DNA of 64,000 bases, taken from Gp6-AA40 sp963818645 (GTDB taxonomy: Bacteria > Acidobacteriota > Vicinamibacteria > Vicinamibacterales > UBA2999). Position numbers and translations under genes: made by a program. This document shows, piece by piece, positions 55,112 through 64,000 of the stretch. Under the pieces are notes generated by a model. That model did not search any database. It saw only the letters and a list, made by a program, of their open reading frames with translations, and had not been told where the DNA came from. The stretch spans positions 1 to 64,000 of the forward strand of contig CAWFTF010000023.1 in assembly GCA_963818645.1 (NCBI GenBank). The letters run 5' to 3'. The first letter of the stretch is position 1; each line of letters begins with the position of its first letter.

Positions 55112-55701
55112 GGCTTCGTCGTCTCCGTCGTCCGGAAGTAGGTCGAAAGCTGCAACGTCAGGCGCACCGAGTCGCCGTTTTGCACGCTTTCCATCAGGCC
55201 GACATCGTCGATCACGACGAACTCCGGCGACGCCTCGATGTCGTGAATGAAGTCGCGGATATCCGCGTAGCTCCCGGCGAGATCCATCGTGACCTTCAAC
55301 CGCGTCAGGTTGCTTCCGCGTTCGACTACTGGTTCGTATTTGCGGCGCTCGAAGTCGAGTTGCGACTTTGCGGCCAGCTGCGCCAGGCGTGCGAAGGTGA
55401 GGCGTCTGGCGCCGGTCAGATCCTGGGCGAGGACGCTGCTGTAGAAGGTGTCGAGCTCCTTGAGCGCGCGGTCCTTGCCTGTGAGCGTGCCGTTCGCCCG
55501 CGCGAAGTCGGCCTGGGCGGCCGCGAGCGCTTCCTCCGCGGCTCGCGTCCGCTGCTCGACGTTGGCCACATCGCTCTGGAGCGGATACACAAAGAACGCA
55601 AAGACAAGCAGGTTGATCACGACGCCGGCGATAAGCGCATAGACCACACGCCGGTGTTCAGCGATGACCCGCTGGATCACGCTCTGGTGGGCGTCACTCA
55701 C
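55108..55701 (-). CDS. pilO: Type IV pilus assembly protein PilO-like
   Basis: A 197-residue bitopic inner-membrane protein with a cytoplasmic start, a membrane helix (VVYALIAGVVINLLVFAFFVYPL), a coiled coil (about 46-80) and a ferredoxin-like periplasmic domain (LKVTMDLAGSYADIRDFIHDIEASPEFVVIDDVGL), as in PilO. It overlaps pilN upstream and the pilP-like gene downstream. It belongs to the alignment complex between the inner-membrane platform and the secretin. Confidence 0.85.
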   Translation of the reverse strand: MSDAHQSVIQRVIAEHRRVVYALIAGVVINLLVFAFFVYPLQSDVANVEQRTRAAEEALAAAQADFARANGTLTGKDRALKELDTFYSSVLAQDLTGARRLTFARLAQLAAKSQLDFERRKYEPVVERGSNLTRLKVTMDLAGSYADIRDFIHDIEASPEFVVIDDVGLMESVQNGDSVRLTLQLSTYFRTTETTKP

Positions 55702-56311
55702 CGGCGGCTCCTGTGGTGCGCGGGCTGGCGGCCGCGGCCTGTGGCGTGGGTTCTGAGGCTGGTGGAGTGTAGACCCCTTCCACGAGCGCGTTGATCAGCC
55801 CCTCTGGAGTGGTTTGCTCCTCCGCGACGAGCACTTCGTGGAACCGGCCCGTCTTTTCGAGCGCGTCGATAAAAGACTCCAGGTCCTGCACCTGACGTGC
55901 CTCCACGCGCAGATTCACGATCAACCTACCCGTTCGATCTTCCACGGTCTGAAAACTGGTCAGTCGCACGTTCGCGGGCTCTGTTGTCTCGAGCTGCGCG
56001 AACAGCTCCGACCACGAGAACGCGCGCAGGTCGATGATCGCGTTGGCCTCTTCTGCGGCGGCCGCCACGTCGTTCAATTCCTTCGCGTCGATCTGCGATC
56101 GAATGCGACGGGCTTCGTCGCGCAGGCGCTGGGCATCGGCCTCTGCCTGCGCCGCCCGTGCACCGAGGGCGCGTCCGCTGCTGGTCAGCCGGATCAGTTG
56201 CACCAGGTTCAGCAGCGTCAGGACAATGACGAGCAGCGCCATGGCGCCCAGCGTCACCTGCACCGCGCGGATGTTGTAGAACGGCCGCGTCGAGAGATTT
56301 GTTCTCAGCAT
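55694..56311 (-). CDS. pilN: Type IV pilus assembly protein PilN-like
   Basis: A 205-residue protein starting with the PilN-typical NLSTRPFYN segment, which in PilN binds PilM, then a membrane helix (VTLGAMALLVIVLTLLNLVQLI), a coiled coil (48-90), and a periplasmic ferredoxin-like domain (NVRLTSFQTVEDRTGRLIVNLRVEARQVQDLESFIDALE). It overlaps both neighbours. The presence of PilM, N and O together shows a pilus-type alignment complex rather than the GspL/GspM pair of a standard type II system. Confidence 0.87.
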   Translation of the reverse strand: MLRTNLSTRPFYNIRAVQVTLGAMALLVIVLTLLNLVQLIRLTSSGRALGARAAQAEADAQRLRDEARRIRSQIDAKELNDVAAAAEEANAIIDLRAFSWSELFAQLETTEPANVRLTSFQTVEDRTGRLIVNLRVEARQVQDLESFIDALEKTGRFHEVLVAEEQTTPEGLINALVEGVYTPPASEPTPQAAAASPRTTGAAGE

Positions 56312-57266
56312 CAGGCCGCTGCCTCTTTTCGAGTCCTGAGCAGCATTCCCACCAGCGGCGACAATGTCGCCATCAACTCAGGTGTCGCCGTGATGCGATC
56401 GGTGAGCGCGGCTCCGCGAGTCGGGTCGATGGGCTCGACGACAGTTCCCATGCGCGCCTCGAGGTTTCGACGCGCCAGATCGACTTCACCCTGAAGACGC
56501 CCGATCCCACCGAGCAAGATCCGGCTGAACCCGCGACCCTCGAGTCGATCCTGGTAGTACATCGCGGTCTGGTGCACGACGTCTTCCATGGCTTCCGCGT
56601 CGCCCTCGACGCGATTGCGGAAGAAGAGGACGTCATCGCGGCGCAGGATCGCAATCGACGTGTACTCCGGGCGCATGTGGACCACGAGCCAGTCGCCCGC
56701 AGTGCCGAGATTCGAGCTCAGAAAGAGGTTGATCACCGCAAACGTGGAGATGTCCACGAGACCGGCTTCAATGCCGATTCGTTCGCAGACGCCCTCGTAT
56801 TCGCGGATTGTCTCTCGGCGCGCCACGACGACGACGAATTCGCCGCCGACCGCCTGGTGCGCGCCGGCAGTGTACGTGAGGCAGGCATCGTCCACTGGAA
56901 ATGGCGTCGACTTCTTCACCTGCCACCGAATCAACTGATTGAGATCGTCGCGCCGGGTCGGTGTCTGATCGAAACGAACGAGCGAGACCTTGGCGGCCAC
57001 GTCGGGAATCACGAGGGCGACGCGCTTCGGCTTGAGACCCAGACTCTGGCAGGCGGAGTCGAGCGCGCGCGCGACAGCGTCAGGGTCGGCAATGTTCGTG
57101 GATGTGAGAGAAGGCGTGACCGCGCCTGGCGGTAACGGCTCGACGGCATAACCCTGCACCACGGGGTTCGAGCTGCGGCCGCCAAGGACCGCCACAGACA
57201 CCGCGGCGGGCGAGATCTCGAGCGCCGCTTCGAGCGGCGGGCTGGCCAGCCATGACGCGAGGATGC

Positions 57267-57270
<4 letters not shown>
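56311..57270 (-). CDS. pilM: Type IV pilus assembly ATPase-fold protein PilM
   Basis: A 319-residue actin-like protein. LEISPAAVSVAVLGG is the first phosphate-binding strand; ALVIPDVAAKVSLVRFDQ, LIRWQVKKSTPFPVDDA, GLVDISTFAVINLFL and ILLGGIGRLQGEVDLAR mark the FtsA/PilM fold. It is cytoplasmic and binds the N-terminus of PilN. The start ATG 57270 overlaps the ATPase gene stop by four bases. Confidence 0.88.
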
Positions 57271-58888
<1,618 letters not shown>

Positions 58889-58889
<1 letters not shown>

Positions 58890-60094
58890 TACACGCCTAC
58901 CACGGAGCTCAGTTCGAACAGCGGCATATACAGAGCCAGCACGACAATCGCAATGACGATCCCCATGAACACGAGCAGAACTGGCTCCACCAGGGTGATA
59001 AACCGCCCGACCTCCGTCTCGATTTCCTCGTCGTAGAACTCCGCCAGGCTATTCAACATTTCCTGGAGAGCACCGGTGGACTCTCCAACCTCCACCATCT
59101 TCACGGCCACGTCAGGGAAGATGTTGCGCTCGCGCAGCGCCGCGGCAAACCCCTGCCCTTCCTGAACGCGCACGCGAACCCGATCCAACTCACGCGCGAG
59201 ATGCTGGTTCGACAACGACCGCACGCTGATTTCGAGGGCGTTCACGAGCGGAATCCCACCCCCAAGCAGTGTCGCCAACATGCGCGCCAATTGCGACGTG
59301 GAAAACTTTCGGGCGGTCTCGCCGATCCACGGAAGGTCGAGCACCCATCTGTCCAGTCGATGACGCTGAGCGGGCTGGCGGGACCAGACTGTCGCTGCAA
59401 CAGCCAGGCCAACTACCCCAACAACGATAAAACCAATGTTGGCGACGACGCCGTTCGAAACCGCGACGACGATCCGTGTAGAAAGGGGTAGTCCCTTATC
59501 GAAGTTCGCATAGAAATCGGAGAAGGCGGGCACCACCTTCAAGACGATGATTCCGACGAGGGTGATCATCATGGTGACCAGAATCGCCGGGTAAATCAAA
59601 GCAGAAAGCGTGCGCCTCTTGACGGCCCCGATGATCTTTTCGTAGGCGACATATCGCCGGATGACGGCATCCAGGTTTCCGCTTCGCTCGCCGGCGAGCA
59701 GCGACGCCGAGTAGACCGGCGGGAACAGCGTCCCGTGCTCGTTGAAGGCGTCCGATAGCGCTGTTCCGCTCCTGACCCGGTCGTAAACGCTGTCCAGAAC
59801 CGACTTGAATGTCGGGTTTCCGACCCTCTGGCGAAGGATGTCGAGCGACTGGACCAACGGCATTCCGGCCTTCAGCAGGGTGGCCAGTTCCTGATTGAAG
59901 ACCAGGAACTCGTGCCTTTTGATCCGCTGCCGACGGGCACCCAAGGATAGCGAGAGCGCAGCCCGCCGCTGGAGGGACAGGACGTACATCCCCTTTTCCT
60001 CCAGTTCGCGACGGAGGCGTACCTCGCTATCGGCGTTGTAGACGCCTTCCACAATCTCGCCGCCAGGTGTACCGAGCCGACACCGAAACTCCAT
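58889..60094 (-). CDS. GspF/PilC-type inner-membrane platform protein
   Basis: A 401-residue polytopic protein with two T2SSF domains: first FLVFNQELATLLKAGMPLVQSLDILRQRVG, second FSTSQLARMLATLLGGGIPLVNALEIS. The membrane helices are around 170-195, 215-240 and 370-395. The first about 60 residues (FRCRLGTPGGEIVEGVYNADSEVRLRRELEEKGMYV) form the usual cytoplasmic start. ATG 60094 has AAAGGA upstream; the longer frame to 60277 lacks homology. It is the first gene of the eleven-gene operon. Confidence 0.93.
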
Positions 60095-60116
60095 TTCGTC
60101 CTTTAGACCCGCTTCC

Positions 60117-60998
60117 CTATTGTTTCGGCTGCACGAGCGCGCGGAATACCCGCACCCCCAACTGTCGTGTGTCAGTGCTCTCGAGCGCGGCGAGCCTGGC
60201 CGGAACAAACGTCTTGTCGGACACGACCGCCAGCGCGACGCTCTGACCCTCCCCGAACTGGTCCGGACCGAGTGCAACCTTGCGCACCATCACGGTCCCT
60301 GGTTGCAGATCGAATTCGTCTACGACCGCGTCTCGCAAACGGATTTCAATGTGCTGGGGCACGGAGAACACCCTATTCGGCTGGTCGAGCTCGAGCGTGA
60401 ACTCGACGTCCTGCTTCGGGTTCGCGAACGTCAATGTGCCCGACTTGGTTGACCATCGCCATTCGACTCCTGATCCCTTCGGTGCCTCCGGAGGGTGCCA
60501 TCCCTCGCGGAAGATCACCGCGTACGGCTCCGACCGCTCGCGAATCTCGAACGAGCCTGCTTTGACCGCGCGCCCCTCGATGGCCTCACCTGCCAGAGGC
60601 AGTCGCTCGCCCGATGACTTCGAATAGAGTCCCACTACGAACGTCGCGTATCCGACGTAGTCGGAAACAGGCGCATAACCGGCGTGTTTGTATTCAATGG
60701 TTGAGCCCGCCTTCCACTCCTTCGTCGGAGTGGGCGGCGCATGATCGGCGGCGCCGATCATGCGACCGTCGTCGTCGACAACGTGGACGAAGACCTCGTA
60801 ATCCTCCTCAAACGGAGGGGCGTCAGATGCGACGGCGAACTTGACATCGAGCTCAACCGGCATACCGGAGGCCACCACCGCGGGGCTGACTGACACCGAC
60901 GCCGAGGCAACCGGCTTCGCGGTGTCGGCGGGCGACCTGTTACAGGCGACGATCAATATAGTCATCGCCACTGTGAAGGGCGCGGAATATCTGAGCAT
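60117..60998 (-). CDS. Lipoprotein of unknown function
   Basis: A 293-residue protein starting at ATG 60998 with a signal peptide ending in the lipobox IVAC (C17), followed by NRSPADTAKP. The body is rich in beta strands, without motifs that I recognise. EEDYEVFVHVVDDDGRMIGAADH and YKHAGYAPVSDYVGYATFVVGLYS suggest one or two Ig-like sandwich domains; such strands are often seen in glycosyltransferase-associated DUFs. It is divergent from the microcompartment shell gene, with a 29-base gap, and lies 22 bases upstream of gspF on the same strand, so it may lead the pilus operon. Confidence 0.75.
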   Translation of the reverse strand: MLRYSAPFTVAMTILIVACNRSPADTAKPVASASVSVSPAVVASGMPVELDVKFAVASDAPPFEEDYEVFVHVVDDDGRMIGAADHAPPTPTKEWKAGSTIEYKHAGYAPVSDYVGYATFVVGLYSKSSGERLPLAGEAIEGRAVKAGSFEIRERSEPYAVIFREGWHPPEAPKGSGVEWRWSTKSGTLTFANPKQDVEFTLELDQPNRVFSVPQHIEIRLRDAVVDEFDLQPGTVMVRKVALGPDQFGEGQSVALAVVSDKTFVPARLAALESTDTRQLGVRVFRALVQPKQ

Positions 60999-61027
60999 CT
61001 CGAGTGGAATGATACTATCTCCACCGC

Positions 61028-61303
61028 ATGACATCCGACGCACTCGGAATGGTTGAAACCCGCGGTTTGATCGGCTCTGTTGAGGCTGCGGATGCAATGG
61101 TCAAGACCGCCAACGTCGTGCTCGTGGGTAAGGAATATATTGGGGCGGGTTATGTGACGGTTCTCGTCCGCGGAGATGTCGGAGCTGTTAAGGCTGCCAC
61201 CGATGCCGGTGCGGCGGCCGCGCGACGCGTCGGGGAACTCATCTCGGTTCATGTCATCCCGCGCCCCCACGCCGAGGTCGAGCGCATACTTCCCAAGCCG
61301 TAG
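61028..61303 (+). CDS. Bacterial microcompartment shell protein (BMC-H)
   Basis: A 91-residue single BMC domain of the PduA/EutM/CcmK type, beginning ALGMVETRGLIGSVEAADAMVKTANVVL. The pore-region segment is VLVRGDVGAVKAATDAGAAAA, and the end SVHVIPRPHAEVERIL is characteristic. Such hexamers tile the facets of protein organelles. Only one shell gene is present here, followed 24 bases later by an aldehyde dehydrogenase. No BMC-P or trimer gene is visible, so other shell genes must be elsewhere if a compartment is made. Confidence 0.95.
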   Translation: MTSDALGMVETRGLIGSVEAADAMVKTANVVLVGKEYIGAGYVTVLVRGDVGAVKAATDAGAAAARRVGELISVHVIPRPHAEVERILPKP

Positions 61304-61327
61304 GAACCCCCAGGGCCTGACCGAGTC

Positions 61328-63062
61328 ATGGCTGTCCAGGACACTGCCCCTCAGACGGACAAGGATCTGACGTCGATCGCCGAGGCACGGGCATTGGCTC
61401 GCGCGGCCCGTCAGGCGCAACCCCTTCTCGCCGAGCTCTCGCAGGAACAGATCGACCGCATCGTCACGATGATGGCGGAAGTGGTCACCGCCCACGCCGA
61501 GGCACTGGCGCAGCTCGCGGTCGAGGAGACCGGTTACGGCGTCGTTGCCGACAAGGTCCAGAAGAACCTGTTCTCATCGAGGCAGGTGTACGAGTTCATC
61601 AAGCCGATGAAGACCGTCGGGGTCGTGAACCGGATCGAGGACAGGAAGATCGTCGAGATCGCAGAGCCCTTCGGCGTCGTCGCGGCGATCGTTCCATCCA
61701 CGAATCCGACGTCAACCGCGATCTATAAGGTGTTGATCTCGCTGAAAGCGCGCTGTCCCATCGTCATCAGCCCTCATCCTTCGGCCGCGCGATGCATTAC
61801 GCGAACCGTGGAGATCATGGCGGAGGCTGCGCAGCGGGCTGGTGCACCGACGGGAAGTATCGGGTGGATGAAGACGGTGACGCTCGAAGGCACCCAGGAG
61901 CTGATGAAGCAGCGCGAGGTCGCGGTGATTCTCGCGACCGGCGGCATGGGACTCGTGCGTGCGGCGTACAGCGCCGGTAAACCTGCGTACGGTGTTGGTC
62001 CAGGGAACGCTCCCTGCTACATCGAAGCGAGCGCTGATCTCGATAAAGCGGCCAGCGACATCGTGCTTGGAAAGACGTTCGACTTTGGCGTGTTGTGTTC
62101 GTCGCCGAACTCGGTCGTCGTCGACGAATCGGTGGCAGACGAGTCGCGTCGCCGATTTGAAGCGCGCGGGGCCTACTTCCTCAATCAGGCCGAGACGGAC
62201 CTGCTTGCGAAGGCACTCGTCACCCCGCAGCGCCTCCCGAATCCTGCGCTCGTTGGAAAGTCGGCCCAGTTCATCGCCGGGAAGGCCGGGATCTCCGCAC
62301 CGGCAGGGACGACAGTTCTCATTGCGCCGCTGACCGGCGTCGGCCGCGACTATCCCCTTTCCATAGAGAAGCTGTGTCCGGTCCTCTCCTGGTATGTCGT
62401 CAAGGACTGGCGCGAAGGCTGCGAGCGCTGCATCCAGATCCTTCGATACGGCGGCATGGGTCACACCATGTCGATCCACTCGAAAAACGACGATGTGATC
62501 CTGCAATTTGGGCTGAAGAAACCTGCATTTCGCATTTGTGTGAACACGCCGACCACCCATGGATCCATCGGGTTGACGACCGGATTGGATCCCGCGATGA
62601 CGCTGGGCTGCGGAGGCTGGGGCGGCAACATCACCTCCGACAACATCTCGCCGCGCCATCTGCTCAACATCAAGCGTCTCGCGTACGAAGTGCGGCCGGC
62701 CGTCGGGTCGCCCGCGACGTCAGCTCGTGATCAAGCCCCGGTCGTGCGCCTTCCAAAGGCGCCGGCCCCCCCTGTTTCTACGGGGATCTCCGCGCAGGCG
62801 CTCTCGGCGCGCGTCGATGCCTTCCTTTCATCTCGAGGGTTCCGTCCCGCCGAGTCTTCCCTCCCCGACCCACCGATGGACGCGCAGGTAAAACCGCTTG
62901 CGGCCGATAACCCCAAGGACTTCGTCTGCGAAGACGATGTCCGGGCGGCGTTGAAGAGCGGGAGAACCCTCGTTGTCGGATGACAAAACGATCGTCACGC
63001 CTTCGGCACGAGAACTTGGCGAGGCGAACAAGGTGTTCGTCCAGGCCGGTTATCCGCGGTAG
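61328..63062 (+). CDS. CoA-acylating aldehyde dehydrogenase with EutQ-like C-terminal tail, apparent frameshift at 62978-62979
   Basis: About 577 residues after correction. The ALDH core resembles EutE/PduP/AdhE-type acylating enzymes: IVPSTNPTSTAIYK, GGMGLVRAAYSAGKPAYGVGPGN, and the catalytic cysteine in DFGVLCSSPNSVV. A linker (about 470-515) leads to a tail with FVCEDDVRAALKSGRTLVV and, in the next frame, KTIVTPSARELGEANKVF. Together they match the EutQ-type DVRxA...TIVTPxAR segment. Uncorrected, the protein ends at GRTLVVG, stop at 62981-62983. The tail probably serves encapsulation in a microcompartment (inferred). It converts an aldehyde, CoA and NAD to acyl-CoA; the aldehyde is unknown. 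Confidence 0.9.
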
Positions 63063-63152
63063 AGCTTGTGCGCGGTTTTGCTCGGGAGTTTCCACTCGAG
63101 CTTACGGAGTTTTGACCCTCGGATCGACCGGATGCTAGAGTACGCGGACCCG

Positions 63153-64000
63153 ATGCTGTCGTTTCGCCGAGGAGTGAGCGGCGTTCTCTGCGCCGTCGGA
63201 CTGCTGCTGTCAGGCGCCTGTGCCGCGAGATCGCCACAGACGACGACTGCGCAGGCGCCATCAGTCGTTGCGCCCCAACCCGCGCCCGCTGCGGCGGCGC
63301 AGCCCGATCCCGTTCAGGAACTCATCGCTCTTTCAGAACAGCATTTCCAGGCCGGTGAGCGCGAGCTGAGTGAAGGTCACCTCGACGCGGCTACTGCTGC
63401 GTTCGACCGCGCGGTTGACGTCCTGCTCGAATCGCCTGGCGGCGCCCGTTCGAACCAGCAACTAAGTGCGCACTACGACCGCCTGATCGAGCGGATCAGC
63501 GGCCACGAACTCATGGCTCTGGCGCAGGCGGATGGCTTCGCAGAAAAGGCGCCTGAACCGGCATCGATCGACGATCTCCTTACCATTACGACCTTCGAGC
63601 GCCCCACGCCGACTCCGGAAACGGAACGCACGGTCGCCAACGATCTTCAGGCAGTAGTTCACGACATCGAGATCCCGCAGAACGCCCGCGTGCTGGCCTA
63701 TGTAGAGCTGTTTACCAGCCGACTGAAGGGGTATCTCGAAGAAGGCTTGAGCCGGGGGGCGCGCTACCTTCCGATGATCCAGGAGGTCTTCCGGGCCGAG
63801 GGCGTGCCGCTCGATCTGGCTTATGTTCCACTGATCGAGAGCGCCTTCAAGCCGAACGCTCTTTCACGCGCGAAGGCCAAGGGTATGTGGCAGTTCATGC
63901 GCGGCACGGCGCTGGAGAATGGTCTCCGCCACGATTGGTACATCGACGAGCGCGCCGATCCGGAGAAAGCTACGCGCGCAGCAGCCAAGTATCTGAAAAC
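63153..64000 (+). CDS. MltD-like lytic transglycosylase (partial, runs off the window)
   Basis: The frame stays open from ATG 63153 to the end of the window, 282 residues. A signal peptide (residues 1-22, LCAVGLLLSGACAA, possibly lipidated) is followed by an Ala/Pro-rich stretch, a helical region (60-180) and the start of a family-1 lytic transglycosylase domain: MIQEVFRAEGVPLDLAYVPLIESAFKPNALSRAKAKGMWQFM with the catalytic glutamate E229. The C-terminal LysM repeats of MltD would be beyond the window. An in-frame ATG at 63132 is possible. It cuts peptidoglycan glycan strands. Confidence 0.92.
   Translation, partial: MLSFRRGVSGVLCAVGLLLSGACAARSPQTTTAQAPSVVAPQPAPAAAAQPDPVQELIALSEQHFQAGERELSEGHLDAATAAFDRAVDVLLESPGGARSNQQLSAHYDRLIERISGHELMALAQADGFAEKAPEPASIDDLLTITTFERPTPTPETERTVANDLQAVVHDIEIPQNARVLAYVELFTSRLKGYLEEGLSRGARYLPMIQEVFRAEGVPLDLAYVPLIESAFKPNALSRAKAKGMWQFMRGTALENGLRHDWYIDERADPEKATRAAAKYLK

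Overview
This GC-rich, densely packed chromosomal window comes from a Gram-negative bacterium, most likely Acidobacteriota and plausibly the Vicinamibacteria lineage. The assignment rests on gene content and on the fused Lpt proteins, the hybrid PilMNOP/Gsp operon and the rpoN-hpf-hprK-rapZ-PTS cluster. It is an inference; no database search was possible. Apart from one pseudogene block, the region is core chromosome. I found no tRNA, rRNA, CRISPR array, insertion sequence or phage.

Layout. 1-5 kb: end of psd, then pssA, facing a very large NtrY-like histidine kinase. 5-8.4 kb: a membrane protein, a PLP aminotransferase and a BamB/PQQ-like repeat protein. 8.5-16.6 kb: guaA, dnaE, accA, recJ. 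16.7-26.3 kb: a long forward series with an LptC/LptA-like fusion, lptB, rpoN, hpf, hprK, rapZ, a mannose-type EIIA, HPr, EI and a small cupin. This is an Lpt export block joined to a regulatory PTS without a visible sugar permease. 26.4-32 kb (reverse): ssb and a complete Tol-Pal operon (tolQ-tolR-tolA-tolB-pal-cpoB). 32-35.6 kb: recN, miaB and a bifunctional nuclease. 35.6-37.8 kb: a graveyard of tandem degenerate parA copies and a bfn remnant. 37.8-39.4 kb: intact parA and parB. 39.7-44.5 kb: an LptF-LptG fusion, a PHP-domain protein and XerD. 44.6-49.4 kb: an amino-sugar and peptidoglycan recycling group. 49.4-60.1 kb (reverse): an eleven-gene pilus/type II secretion-like operon. 60.1-64 kb: a lipoprotein, a microcompartment shell protein, a CoA-acylating aldehyde dehydrogenase and the 5' part of a lytic transglycosylase.

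Two patterns cut across the window. First, twelve otherwise well conserved genes need a small indel correction to give a family-typical protein (ntrY-like, recJ, rapZ, ptsI, cupin, ssb, cpoB, pal, tolQ, miaB, an Ig-like lipoprotein, aldehyde dehydrogenase). Nearly all look like one extra base, often in a short run of identical bases. This looks like an assembly or sequencing signature, so I give the corrected gene limits. Second, several spacers carry copies of a TTGGGAGTTGG-type repeat, often as inverted pairs, and a second GATTGxTGATT-type repeat; I do not recognise either as a named family.

Envelope functions dominate: phospholipid synthesis, LPS transport, Tol-Pal, pilus/secretion and wall recycling. 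The rest is replication, segregation, repair and nitrogen/carbon signalling. The least explained items are the parA graveyard, the dispersed repeats and the shell-protein/aldehyde-dehydrogenase pair whose enzyme has an EutQ-like tail.
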